Source: Chryseobacterium sp. 7
GTDB taxonomy: Bacteria; Bacteroidota; Bacteroidia; Flavobacteriales; Weeksellaceae
Length of the DNA: 64,000 nt
Reading direction: 5' to 3'
Assembly (NCBI RefSeq): GCF_003663845.1
Contig: NZ_RCCA01000001.1
Span: 124,001-188,000, forward strand
A model generated the notes under the pieces. It was not told the origin of the DNA, ran no database searches, and saw only the letters and a list, made by a program, of their open reading frames with translations. The position numbers and the translations under genes were made by a program. This document shows positions 19,023-27,648 of the stretch, in pieces. The number at the start of each line of letters is the position of its first letter. Position 1 is the stretch's first letter.

Positions 19023-20645
19023 ATGTTAACAGTATCTAACTTATCTTTACAATTCGGGAAAAGGGTTCTTTTTGACGAGGTAAATATTATGTTTACCAAA
19101 GGAAACTGCTACGGGATCATCGGAGCAAACGGTGCGGGAAAGTCTACATTCCTGAAAATATTAACAGGAAAGCAGGATCCTACAACAGGGCATGTATCTC
19201 TGGAACCAGGGAAAAGAATGTCAGTTTTGGAGCAGGATCACTTTGCTTATGATCAATATACTGTTCTTGAAGCAGTTTTAAGAGGTAACAAGAAATTATT
19301 TGAGATAAAAGAGGAAATGGATGCGTTATACGCAAAAGAAGATTTCTCTGATGAAGACGGAATTAAGGCCGGTGAATTAGGTGTAATTTATGATGAAATG
19401 GGAGGATGGACTGCTGAATCTGATGCACAGACGATGCTTTCAAATGTTGGAATAAAAGATGATATGCACTGGCAAATGATGAGCGAACTTGAGAACAAGG
19501 ACAAAGTAAAGGTTCTTTTGGCTCAGGCGCTTTTCGGAAATCCTGATGTATTGATTCTGGATGAGCCTACCAACGACCTTGACATTGATACCATCTCATG
19601 GTTGGAAGATTTCCTTGCTGATTACGAAAACACCGTAATCGTTGTATCTCACGACCGTCACTTCCTTGATACGGTTTGTACTCACATCGGTGATTTGGAT
19701 TACGCTAAGCTAAACCTTTACACAGGTAACTACTCTTTCTGGTACCAGGCTTCTCAATTGGCAACAAGACAAAGAGCTCAGGCCAACAAGAAAGCAGAAG
19801 AGAAGAAAAAAGAACTTCAGGACTTCATTGCAAGATTCAGCTCTAACGTTGCTAAGGCAAAACAAGCTACTGCAAGAAAGAAAATGATCGACAAATTAAA
19901 TATTGACGATATCAAGCCTTCTTCAAGAAGATATCCTGCTATTATTTTCGAAATGGAAAGAGAGGCAGGAGATCAGATTTTAGATGTAAAAGGTCTTGGG
20001 AAAACAAAAGATGGAGAATTATTGTTCTCTAGTATTGATCTGAACCTTAAGAAAGGAGATAAAGTAGCTATTCTTTCCAAAAACTCTTTAGCCATTACAG
20101 AATTCTTTGAAATTCTGGCTGGAAATGTAGAAGCAGATAAAGGAACCGTTGCTTGGGGAGTTACAACCAATCAGTCTCACATGCCATTGGACAACACGAA
20201 CTTCTTCCAGGAAGATCTAAGTTTGGTCGACTGGTTGAGACAGTTTACCAAGAATGACGAAGAGCGTCATGAAGAGTTCGTAAGAGGATTCCTAGGAAGA
20301 ATGCTATTCTCAGGTGATGAAGCTTTAAAATCTTGTAAAGTACTTTCCGGAGGTGAAAAAATGAGATGTATGTTCAGCAGAATGATGCTTCAGAAAGCTA
20401 ATGTTCTTTTATTAGACGAACCTACCAACCACTTAGACCTTGAAAGTATCACAACTTTGAACAACTCTTTGTCTAACTTTAAAGGGAATCTTTTACTGGC
20501 ATCTCATGACCACGAAATGCTTTCAACAGTCTGTAACAGGATCGTTGAACTGACTCCTACCGGAATCATTGACAGAGAAATGACTTATGACGAATACCTT
20601 GCTGATAAAAAGGTAAAAGAATTAAGAGAAAAAATGTATTCTTAA
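19023..20645 (+). CDS. ABC-F family ATPase (YbiT-like ribosome-associated factor)
   Basis: This 540-residue soluble protein has two ABC domains and no membrane segment, the layout of ABC-F translation factors that bind the ribosomal E site. NBD1 has a perfect Walker A (GANGAGKS, 34-41) and Walker B (VLILDEPTNDLD), but its signature is degenerate (MSELEN, 153-158, instead of LSGGQ). NBD2 has a perfect signature (LSGGE, 441-445) and Walker B (LLLDEPTNHLD), but its P-loop is lost (ILSKNSLAITE, about 350-360). The Lys/Ala-rich linker (about 245-300) is the P-site tRNA-interaction motif. One composite ATP site is therefore canonical and the other degenerate on both faces. A terminator follows directly. 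Confidence 0.93.
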   Translation: MLTVSNLSLQFGKRVLFDEVNIMFTKGNCYGIIGANGAGKSTFLKILTGKQDPTTGHVSLEPGKRMSVLEQDHFAYDQYTVLEAVLRGNKKLFEIKEEMDALYAKEDFSDEDGIKAGELGVIYDEMGGWTAESDAQTMLSNVGIKDDMHWQMMSELENKDKVKVLLAQALFGNPDVLILDEPTNDLDIDTISWLEDFLADYENTVIVVSHDRHFLDTVCTHIGDLDYAKLNLYTGNYSFWYQASQLATRQRAQANKKAEEKKKELQDFIARFSSNVAKAKQATARKKMIDKLNIDDIKPSSRRYPAIIFEMEREAGDQILDVKGLGKTKDGELLFSSIDLNLKKGDKVAILSKNSLAITEFFEILAGNVEADKGTVAWGVTTNQSHMPLDNTNFFQEDLSLVDWLRQFTKNDEERHEEFVRGFLGRMLFSGDEALKSCKVLSGGEKMRCMFSRMMLQKANVLLLDEPTNHLDLESITTLNNSLSNFKGNLLLASHDHEMLSTVCNRIVELTPTGIIDREMTYDEYLADKKVKELREKMYS

Positions 20646-20670
20646 TCCGAACAACATTAAAATTCATATA

Positions 20671-20701
20671 AAAAACCTCAAAGCAATGCTTTGAGGTTTT
20701 T
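20671..20701. terminator. Terminator between ABC-F and M48 genes
   Basis: AAAAACCTCAAAGC paired with GCTTTGAGGTTTTT around a tiny loop. It lies between two convergent genes and can serve both. Confidence 0.85.
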
Positions 20702-20724
20702 CGTTTAAACAATAAATAAAATAA

Positions 20725-21543
20725 TTATTTTGTCAGTTTTGCTGTAGGTAAAGAAACCGTTCCCGGATCTTTCCATAAGCCGTCTTTCTCTGCTTTCTTT
20801 TTAATAGCTTCTGCCCTTTTATTACTATCCGGGTGAGAATTGAACATTTTCTCAAAGTTCGTCTGCGTACTTCCTTCCGAAAGCAACCCTAATTTTTTGA
20901 ATGCTGTGTAAGCTCCTACTACATCATATTTATTAACTTTCATAAAGTCGTAGGAATAGGTATCTGCTTCAGACTCCTGTTTTTTACTGTGTGAAGCATC
21001 TAAAAACGCATTAGCCATTTTCCCTATCTGGCTCTCATTAAGGGTAGCCACAGCAGCAGAAGCTGATGATGCCGCATCTAGTGCAGCTGCTTTCAGATAA
21101 GCAGATTTCATTGCATCTTTCGTATCCTGATTTTTAACGTGCCCAATCTCATGTCCGATTACGGCAAGTAATTCGTTGTCCGTCATGATATCCATCAGCG
21201 AAGAGAAAACACGTACACTTCCGTCTGCACAGGCAAAAGCGTTGATATCTTTTACTTTATAAACTTTATAATTTAAATTCAGACCATCCTGAGATTTGTG
21301 CTTGCCGAACAGCTTATTCAGTCTCACAGTATACGGATCTTTTGGACCAGCAACAGCGTTATTCTTATCCATCCAGTCTACTGATTCTTTGGATAGTTTA
21401 ATCGCATCTTCGTTGGTAAATGTTAAGGCTTTTGCACCGTTTGAAACCATTCCGGCAGCTTTGCCAAGGTTAATTTTTTGTGCATTGATCGAATACATTG
21501 CCCCCAATAACATAAGGCTTAGCGTAATTTTTTTCATAGTCAT
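20725..21543 (-). CDS. Secreted M48-family zinc metalloprotease
   Basis: This 272-residue protein has an N-terminal signal peptide (MTMKKITLSLMLLGAMYSINA; the in-frame M3 at 21537 is an equally plausible start). The peptidase M48 core has zinc-binding HEIGH at 131-135 and the third ligand in QESEAD (190-194). It resembles LoiP/BepA-type periplasmic proteases that degrade misfolded envelope proteins, but lacks TPR repeats. The Ala-rich stretch 148-170 between the zinc motifs is typical. Transcribed alone from a 325-bp upstream gap. Confidence 0.9.
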   Translation of the reverse strand: MTMKKITLSLMLLGAMYSINAQKINLGKAAGMVSNGAKALTFTNEDAIKLSKESVDWMDKNNAVAGPKDPYTVRLNKLFGKHKSQDGLNLNYKVYKVKDINAFACADGSVRVFSSLMDIMTDNELLAVIGHEIGHVKNQDTKDAMKSAYLKAAALDAASSASAAVATLNESQIGKMANAFLDASHSKKQESEADTYSYDFMKVNKYDVVGAYTAFKKLGLLSEGSTQTNFEKMFNSHPDSNKRAEAIKKKAEKDGLWKDPGTVSLPTAKLTK

Positions 21544-21868
21544 TTAAATTTGGAGCACGAAGATAAACTTTTTTAACAATTATCACGTCAAAAATTCCTT
21601 TATATCTACCTTGAATATTATTTTTTTATTCTTGAAAAGAAAAATAATATTTCATCATTCTTATTTTAAACAAAATACCTGAAAAATAGGGTTTGAAAGC
21701 ATTCAACATCTCTGTAAAGATCCTTTTTGAAAGGAATGAAAAAATAGTTACTGCTATCATTTTTATGAACAAGTATAAATTTTACCAAGCCTTATAGTGC
21801 TCATTTTTAAAATCTAATTTGCTGATTTTTAAAGCAGCTTTTAGAACTTTTTTCCTTATTTTTGTGAA
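21544..21868. other. Divergent promoter region, M48 protease / recJ
   Basis: 325 bp, AT-rich, no gene. It holds the recJ -7 element near its right end. Confidence 0.5.
21857..21864 (+). promoter_or_regulatory. -7 element (TATTTTTG) abutting the recJ start
   Basis: TATTTTTG ends only 4 bp before the ATG at 21869. With initiation normally about 5-7 bp downstream of this element, the transcript would begin at or just beyond the start codon. Either the mRNA is leaderless or this match is fortuitous. Confidence 0.4.
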
Positions 21869-23581
21869 ATGAGTCAAAAATGGATTTACAAGCCTGAACC
21901 CGATGAGGAAGTTGTGGACAGACTAAGTTCGTCACTTGGTTTTGGTACTTTTGAATCTAAACTTCTCGTTTTGAGAGGCATTGACAACTACCAAAAGGCC
22001 AGGGAATTTTTCAAACCCAACCTTACCGATATCCACAATCCGTTTTTAATGGCAGATATGCAAAAAGCTGTAGAGCGCATTGCCACTGCAATTGAGAATG
22101 GCGAAAAAATATTGGTATATGGTGACTATGATGTGGACGGAACCACAGCTGTTGCTTTAATGTATCTTTATCTCAGCAAAATTGTTGAGAAGAAATATCT
22201 TGATTATTATATTCCGGACAGAAATTCTGAAGGATATGGTATTTCTACAGAAGGAATTGATTTTGCCAAAGAGAATGGGTTTTCATTAATCATTGCTCTG
22301 GACTGTGGAATCAAGGCTTTAGACATGATCAGCTATGCCAGCAGCCTGAATATCGATTTTATTATCTGTGATCATCACCTTCCAGGTGAAGAAATTCCTA
22401 ATGCGGCTGCAGTTCTTGATCCTAAAAGAAATGACTGCCGATATCCGTTCAAAGAGCTTTCAGGATGTGGTGTTGGTTTTAAACTTTGCCAGGGACTTAA
22501 TACCATCTATAAGTTACCGGAAGCTGAATTATTTGAACTGACAGACCTTCTGGCGATCTCCATTGCGGCAGATATCGTTTCTATGACCGGAGAAAACAGG
22601 GTATTGGCTAAAATGGGATTAAAAACACTCAGAAAGACCAGAAATCTTGGATTAAGACTTTTGATTCCTGAGGATAAGCTTTCTCATTTTGAAATTTCCA
22701 ATATTGTTTTTGAAATAGCGCCTAAAATTAATGCTGCCGGAAGAATATCTCATGGTAAAGCAGCTGTAGAACTTATGGTTTCCGACAATCTGAAACATGC
22801 GAACCAGATTGTAAATGACATCATGAACCTCAACGATGAAAGACGTGAGCTGGATATGAATTCTACCCTTTCTGCCCTGAATCAAATTATAGAATCTCAG
22901 CAGGAAACGAAACATACCACTATTGTTTACCATCCTGAATGGAACAAAGGAGTAATCGGAATTGTTGCATCAAGACTTATTGAAACATATTATAAGCCAA
23001 CGCTTGTATTTACCGATGGTAATAATGGCGAAATGGTAGCCTCGGCAAGATCTGTTTCTGATTTTGATGTGCATGAAGCCCTTGATCTGTGTTCTGAATA
23101 TTTCCTTAAATTCGGGGGACATCACGCAGCAGCGGGACTTTCTATGGAGAAAGAGAAATTTGCTGCCTTCAAAGAAAAATTTGAGAGAATTGTTTCTGAG
23201 AAAATCAAAGAGCATCAGAAGGAACCTTCTATTACTATCGATACGGAAATTACGGTGGATGAAATCAACAGAGAGTTTATCAATTTTCACAGAAAGCTTG
23301 CACCATTCGGGCCTCACAATATGAAACCTATTTTTACCTTGACAGATCAGAAACTTTCAGGATATGTAAAAACTATGGGAAAAGATAATAATCATCTGAA
23401 ATTTTATATAAAGCAGGAATCTACAGGACGAAATATTGAATGTGTCGGATTCAAGCTGGGACAGTTTGTGGAAGATTTTAAAAATAAGAATTTTGATCTT
23501 GCTTTTACCCTGGAAGAAAATCATTGGAAAGGCAATGTAACGCATTATCTGAATATTAAGGATGTGAAATTCAGAGATTGA
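21869..23581 (+). CDS. recJ: Single-stranded-DNA-specific exonuclease RecJ
   Basis: This 570-residue DHH-family 5'-3' exonuclease acts in recombination and mismatch repair. The DHH phosphoesterase motifs are VYGDYDVDGT (83-92), ALDCG (144-148) and the eponymous DHH (168-170, CDHHLPGE). The DHHA1 motif GGHHAAAG lies near residues 415-422, and the C-terminal OB-like domain is complete. Length equals the usual family size and the frame is intact. It ends 36 bp before a 23S-IVP cassette that separates it from nadD. Confidence 0.96.
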   Translation: MSQKWIYKPEPDEEVVDRLSSSLGFGTFESKLLVLRGIDNYQKAREFFKPNLTDIHNPFLMADMQKAVERIATAIENGEKILVYGDYDVDGTTAVALMYLYLSKIVEKKYLDYYIPDRNSEGYGISTEGIDFAKENGFSLIIALDCGIKALDMISYASSLNIDFIICDHHLPGEEIPNAAAVLDPKRNDCRYPFKELSGCGVGFKLCQGLNTIYKLPEAELFELTDLLAISIAADIVSMTGENRVLAKMGLKTLRKTRNLGLRLLIPEDKLSHFEISNIVFEIAPKINAAGRISHGKAAVELMVSDNLKHANQIVNDIMNLNDERRELDMNSTLSALNQIIESQQETKHTTIVYHPEWNKGVIGIVASRLIETYYKPTLVFTDGNNGEMVASARSVSDFDVHEALDLCSEYFLKFGGHHAAAGLSMEKEKFAAFKEKFERIVSEKIKEHQKEPSITIDTEITVDEINREFINFHRKLAPFGPHNMKPIFTLTDQKLSGYVKTMGKDNNHLKFYIKQESTGRNIECVGFKLGQFVEDFKNKNFDLAFTLEENHWKGNVTHYLNIKDVKFRD

Positions 23582-23617
23582 GAATAGGGATTAGGATTTA
23601 GCAATTAGGGAACACAT
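23582..23617 (+). repeat. Left flank of IVP cassette 1 (TTAGG-like repeats)
   Basis: Contains TAGGGATTAGGATTTAGC then AATTAGGGA. The flank after the gene (23972-24005) carries the complementary pattern CCCTAAGACCTAATTCC and CCTAACTCC, so the two form an imperfect inverted repeat around the gene. Confidence 0.65.
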
Positions 23618-23974
23618 ATGGGAAATTATAAGGAATTAGTCGTTTGGCAAAAAGCTGTAGATCTCGTTACAGAAATCTATAAAGCAACAACAGCTTTTCC
23701 AAAAGGAGAAATGTATGGGCTTATAAGCCAGATCCGCAGATCTTCAATTTCAATTCCATCTAATATTTCCGAAGGTCATTCCAGAAGATCTACTAATGAC
23801 TATCTTCAGTTTTTGAAAATTGCAAGAGGTAGCAGCGCTGAACTTGAAACCCAATTGATTATTTCAAAAAACTTACATTATTTGAATCCTGAAAATTTTC
23901 AAATTTTAATCGAAAAAACATCCGAAATATCAAAAATGCTGAACGCAGTAATTACAAAACTCCAGACTCCCTAA
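23618..23974 (+). CDS. Four-helix-bundle protein (23S rRNA-intervening-sequence type), copy 1
   Basis: This 118-residue protein belongs to the S23/bAvd-like family of small four-helix bundles: KELVVWQKAVDLVTEIYKAT, GLISQIRRSSISIPSNISEG, YLQFLKIARGSSAELETQL. The family occurs inside 23S rRNA intervening sequences and, as free-standing genes, between unrelated genes in many bacteria. It forms homopentamers in solved cases. Related to Avd, the accessory protein of diversity-generating retroelements, but no reverse transcriptase is nearby. It sits between recJ and nadD, flanked by short inverted repeats, and ends in those repeats (its stop TAA is part of CCCTAA). Confidence 0.9.
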   Translation: MGNYKELVVWQKAVDLVTEIYKATTAFPKGEMYGLISQIRRSSISIPSNISEGHSRRSTNDYLQFLKIARGSSAELETQLIISKNLHYLNPENFQILIEKTSEISKMLNAVITKLQTP

Positions 23975-24005
23975 GACCTAATTCCTGCAACCTAACTCCT
24001 TGTAA
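23972..24005 (-). repeat. Right flank of IVP cassette 1
   Basis: CCCTAAGACCTAATTCC followed by TGCAACCTAACTCCTT. The reverse complement repeats TTAGG units seen at 23582-23617 in the other flank. Confidence 0.65.
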
Positions 24006-24007
24006 CA

Positions 24008-24592
24008 ATGAAAAAAATCGGTTTATTTTTCGGGTCATTCAATCCTATTCATATTGGGCATCTTATTCTGGCTAATTATATTCTGGAAAATTCTGATATG
24101 GAGGAACTTTGGTTTGTGGTGAGCCCACAAAATCCTTTCAAAGACAAAAAATCTTTGCTGAAAGATCATAACCGACTGGATATGGTACAGCTTGCCGTAA
24201 AGAATTATCCAAATATGAGAGCTTCCAATGTAGAGTTCTCTCTTCCGATGCCGAGCTACACCATTGATACTCTTACCTATCTTCATGAAAAATATCCTGA
24301 ATATTCTTTCAGCCTGATCATGGGAGAAGATAATTTGAAGAGCCTCAACAAATGGAAAAATTCTGATATTCTGATCAAAAATCATCATATTATTGTCTAC
24401 CCAAGAATATTCGAAGGAGAAAAGAAAGATTCTGACTATTTACAGCACGAAAATATCTCCCTGATAAAAGCTCCGGTTATAGAACTTTCTGCCACTGAAA
24501 TCCGAAATATGATTAAAGATGGCAAAAACGTAAGACCTATGTTGCCTCCTGAAGTTTTTGAATATCTGGATGGTAGCAGTTTTTATAAGTAA
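24008..24592 (+). CDS. nadD: Nicotinate-nucleotide adenylyltransferase
   Basis: This 194-residue cytosolic enzyme adenylates nicotinate mononucleotide in NAD biosynthesis. The nucleotidyltransferase signature GSFNPIHIGH (9-18) supplies the (H/T)xGH motif. Substrate-binding SPQNPFK, the IMGEDNL segment, and the C-terminal ELSATEIR(N)MI (SxTxxR type) motif are all in place. Full length. The gene begins two bases after the right flank of the IVP cassette and is followed 3 bp later by a secreted protein gene, probably co-transcribed. Confidence 0.95.
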   Translation: MKKIGLFFGSFNPIHIGHLILANYILENSDMEELWFVVSPQNPFKDKKSLLKDHNRLDMVQLAVKNYPNMRASNVEFSLPMPSYTIDTLTYLHEKYPEYSFSLIMGEDNLKSLNKWKNSDILIKNHHIIVYPRIFEGEKKDSDYLQHENISLIKAPVIELSATEIRNMIKDGKNVRPMLPPEVFEYLDGSSFYK

Positions 24593-24595
24593 ATA

Positions 24596-25399
24596 ATGAA
24601 ACAGTACTTATTCTTATTTTCTATTTTTCTGCAAAGCTTTTTATATGCTCAGGAATCGGAAGCTACAACAAGCGATTCTCTTACGAAATTAAGGAAAATT
24701 GCTTTTGCTGAAAGCAGAAACTATAATAAAAAGCTCTGCCGTGAAGATTCTATGAGGGCTGTCAGAGATTCGGAAATTCAAAACAAATATTTTATAAATA
24801 TTGCAGCTCCAGATGGTGATAAGTTTTTGCCAGGCGAAGAACTTAAAACGATTTTAAAAAAGCATAATATCATTTGGGGCGGAGAATGGATGGGTAGTGA
24901 TATCGGCGGATATTCCGGTGGATGTTACTATAGGGCAATGACTGAACTGACTAAAAAAAAATTTGGTGAAGATTTTATTAATGGGCTCGTTAAAGAATCA
25001 GTAGCCCTGTATGTAAAAAAACACCCGGGTAAAATCTTTGATTACGATGAACATACTGAATGGAAATATAAAGGAAACTACCTCAGCTATACAGATGATA
25101 ATGATCAGTTAAATAAAGATTTTTTCTCTCATTTTACTTATCCGGAAGATTATGAAAATTACAATTCTTCTATTCAAAAATACCCTTCAAATACTGTGGT
25201 TACACTTACTTTAGATTCAAAAGGAAAGGTTTTAAAGCATCAATTCAGCCATCGTATTCATAATGATCACAACTTAAGATATATTCCTTATTTTGAAAAA
25301 GAGATCAAAAAGTTTATAAAATACACTAAATTTGAGTCTGTAAAATACAGTGGATATCCTGTAAAAAGCGAAGTATCTTTTTTTATCTACTATAAATAA
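24596..25399 (+). CDS. Secreted protein with TonB-C-like C-terminus
   Basis: This 267-residue protein starts with a signal peptide (MKQYLFLFSIFLQSFLYAQ). The middle contains FLPGEELKTILKKHNIIWGG, GGYSGGCYYRAMTELTKKKFG and other segments I do not recognise. The C-terminal 75 residues (TVVTLTLDSKGKVLKHQFS ... FIKYTKFESVKYSGYPVKSE) have the strand-helix-strand pattern of the TonB C-terminal domain, common in flavobacterial periplasmic proteins. Its start is 3 bp after nadD, and the next gene follows after 6 bp, so the three likely form one transcript. Function unknown. Confidence 0.75.
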   Translation: MKQYLFLFSIFLQSFLYAQESEATTSDSLTKLRKIAFAESRNYNKKLCREDSMRAVRDSEIQNKYFINIAAPDGDKFLPGEELKTILKKHNIIWGGEWMGSDIGGYSGGCYYRAMTELTKKKFGEDFINGLVKESVALYVKKHPGKIFDYDEHTEWKYKGNYLSYTDDNDQLNKDFFSHFTYPEDYENYNSSIQKYPSNTVVTLTLDSKGKVLKHQFSHRIHNDHNLRYIPYFEKEIKKFIKYTKFESVKYSGYPVKSEVSFFIYYK

Positions 25400-25405
25400 T
25401 TATTC

Positions 25406-25744
25406 ATGGACTTTATCGAAAAAATATTCTCAAAATATTCTCAGGAAAAAATCATCAAATGGTTTAAACAGATTTGTCTTGCTGAAGCCATTTCATGTCT
25501 TTTACTGTATTGTGTTGCGATGATCTGGATTCGATATGATGAAAACTTATATTCTATTATCTTCATCAGCGTTATTGGGAGTTTACACGGTTTATTTTTT
25601 ACACTTTACCTCCTGCTTTGCCTTCCTGCAAGAAAAATTTACAATTGGGATGATGAAGATTTTGTCTTTGCCTTGTTATCTGCATTTTTCCCATTTGCAA
25701 CGGTTTGGGTAGATAAAAAGCTAGCCAAATTTGATAGAAAATAG
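25406..25744 (+). CDS. DUF3817-family small integral membrane protein
   Basis: 112 residues with three hydrophobic segments (about 22-42, 50-72 and 88-104). Typical DUF3817 features are FKQICLAEAISCLLLY, GSLHGLFFTLYLLLCLPAR and the C-terminal FFPFATVWVDKKL. The family function is not known. Last gene of the presumed nadD transcript; no hairpin terminator was seen immediately after it. Confidence 0.85.
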   Translation: MDFIEKIFSKYSQEKIIKWFKQICLAEAISCLLLYCVAMIWIRYDENLYSIIFISVIGSLHGLFFTLYLLLCLPARKIYNWDDEDFVFALLSAFFPFATVWVDKKLAKFDRK

Positions 25745-26620
25745 ATATTCTCATAAAATTCTTTATGAATTATGAAATTATTTTAAATAAACTTCATCAA
25801 AGTTTCACCTATTATGATCGTACTGTCTGGCAATGAATCTTATAAGCCCCGGTACAGGACTCTATTGTTATTACCCGCCAGGTTATCATTTGTATTCATC
25901 CCAATTGCTTTCCAATGAACTACACATTGGACTTATAGCTATTTAGTTACCAGAACGATACAATAAGAAATTAAACCTAATATACTTTCAAAGCTGGCAT
26001 GATAACCTGACCTTACCTCTGGTGAAACAATTTTAAATAACAGAATTTTAATTTATTGTAACTAAGCAGAAAAGTTTCCGGCTTTTTACATATTTCAAGC
26101 GATATTTTTTATTATAAGAACTATCGTTATTGTTTCTTCAGATAAAACCAAAATTTTAAGTTCTAAAATACCTCATACATGAAACAGGTTATTTTCACTT
26201 CATTTGTCAGACTCTTATAACAAATACAAAATTATCTTATTATTGATAATTATAAGTCATACCACTTATTAAAAACTATAATATAAACAGAAAATTCTCA
26301 ACACTTAATACATTTACGCTAAAAACAACCTTTTGCCTGCTGTTTTGAAGAAAATTCAAAATTATAACCGATAATCCGCGCAAAACAAGTCCAATAAAAT
26401 GATATTTACCAAAAAATAAAACCAAAGCCAACGATTTATAGTAAACCCCATTACACAACATATACAACATATATACAACATATATATTATACAAATACAA
26501 CATATACACTACTTAATTGTCAAAATAGGGCTTTTTAGAGCTTTTTATCATTCTTACCCTCACCCTCCCTATTTAAATATTACTATAAATGCTACTTTTA
26601 CACCTGAAAAATTTAAGAAA
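25745..26620. other. Gap of 876 bp with an inverted-repeat pair
   Basis: No gene supportable. A 13-bp inverted pair (GCCAGGTTATCAT at about 25878-25890 and its complement with one mismatch at about 25998-26010) lies about 110 bp apart and could mark a decayed small element. A tandem ACAACATATA run lies at 26453-26510. The remainder is AT-rich upstream DNA of the gene at 26621. Confidence 0.5.
26453..26510. repeat. Imperfect tandem repeat (ATATACAAC unit)
   Basis: Five imperfect copies of a 9-10-bp unit such as CATATACAA. No function is evident; it lies about 110 bp upstream of a secreted protein gene. Confidence 0.6.
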
Positions 26621-27328
26621 ATGAATGCAAAAAATTTATTATCCGCAACATTGCTATTGATTTCAGCATTGTATAGCAGCCAGACCGGAGGAGTTGGAAT
26701 AAACACTACAAGCCCACAGGGAGCATTAGACGTAGTAAGTAAGACAGGAACTTTTATTCCTCCAAGAATGACCACTACAGAGAGAGATGCTCTTGTAGCT
26801 CCCCCCACAGGAGCTGTTGTTTACAATACAACAACACCAGGCTTAGAATTTAATTTTGGAACTCCTGCAGCTCCAAATTGGAAAACTGCTGTAACAACAG
26901 TTGGAACCTCCTCAAATATTGTTTTAGCAGGCGGCTCTTCTGATGCCACGCCTCCAACAGTAGGTAGTAATACGGTTGGAGATGGCTATTATCAGTTTAG
27001 TATCAATTTACCCAGTAGTGCAAAGTGCAAGCTTGACCTATACCCTACAGTATGGTCTGATGTAAATAAAGGTGTAGGAACGGATTTGTATATAGATGGA
27101 ACAAAAAAAGCAAGTGTGGTTACTGCTGTTACGTCACCAGTAAATCTGCATGTTGTTGTTCCATATAGTTATGTAACTCCTACTGCACTGACCGCCGGGA
27201 GTCATACCATCAAAATTCAGGCTTATGCTAACCCATATCCTGCAAGTGCTACTGCAGGTCCTACAGATGTCCGTGGCAAAATTGATAACTTTGATAGAAT
27301 AACCTATTCTTATCTTTGTTGGAATTAA
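26621..27328 (+). CDS. Secreted surface-type protein with GINTTSPQGALDV motif
   Basis: This 235-residue protein begins with a signal peptide (MNAKNLLSATLLLISALYSSQ). Directly after cleavage it has VGINTTSPQGALDVVS, RMTTTERDAL and PTGAVVYNTTT, the standard N-terminal module of flavobacterial surface or tail-fibre-like proteins. The C-terminal 130 residues (DGYYQFSINLPSSAKCKLD ... GSHTIKIQAYANPYP ... FDRITYSYLCWN) look like a beta-sandwich. Alone between a long gap and a strong terminator. Ligand and function are unknown. Confidence 0.8.
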   Translation: MNAKNLLSATLLLISALYSSQTGGVGINTTSPQGALDVVSKTGTFIPPRMTTTERDALVAPPTGAVVYNTTTPGLEFNFGTPAAPNWKTAVTTVGTSSNIVLAGGSSDATPPTVGSNTVGDGYYQFSINLPSSAKCKLDLYPTVWSDVNKGVGTDLYIDGTKKASVVTAVTSPVNLHVVVPYSYVTPTALTAGSHTIKIQAYANPYPASATAGPTDVRGKIDNFDRITYSYLCWN

Positions 27329-27357
27329 TTTTTAAAATAAATATTTTTATATTTTCT

Positions 27358-27387
27358 GCCGGAGGATTCTTTCTTCCGGCTTTTTTA
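27358..27387 (+). terminator. Rho-independent terminator
   Basis: GCCGGA (27358-27363) pairs with TCCGGC (27375-27380), followed by TTTTTT. Located 30 bp after the gene at 26621. Confidence 0.85.
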
Positions 27388-27568
27388 TCATAACATTTGA
27401 AATTTCGAATTATTTGAAATATAAAATTTTACTATTTCATGTAACAAATTTATAGATATTGTTGTCTTATTATTCAGAAAGATAAAGCAATCCAAATTTT
27501 AAACTGATTTTTAATAACTGATAATCAATGCTTTATAATTTGGCTAAAATATTTTTAAGTACTTTGTA

Positions 27569-27600
27569 TTGCATAATACTAAATTAATTACATATCTTTG
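27569..27600 (+). promoter_or_regulatory. Flavobacterial promoter upstream of the receptor pair
   Basis: TTG (27569-27571), a 21-bp spacer, and TATCTTTG (27593-27600) fit the Bacteroidota TTG / TAnnTTTG pattern. It would start transcription near 27606, about 43 bp ahead of the ATG at 27649. No Shine-Dalgarno follows. Confidence 0.65.
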
Positions 27601-27648
27601 CAATATAAAATAACAAACCATACAAGCTATTAATTAAAAAATAATATC

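Noticed and set aside
23618..23974. Part of a diversity-generating retroelement (Avd-like protein)
   Set aside because: The fold is related, but there is no reverse transcriptase, template repeat or variable repeat nearby.
25878..26010. Small transposon defined by the AGGTTATCAT inverted pair
   Set aside because: No coding sequence, no target duplication and only one 13-bp pair; kept only as a note in the gap entry.
26453..26510. CRISPR array in the ACAACATATA tandem run
   Set aside because: Units are 9-10 bp with no spacers; no cas genes anywhere in the window.
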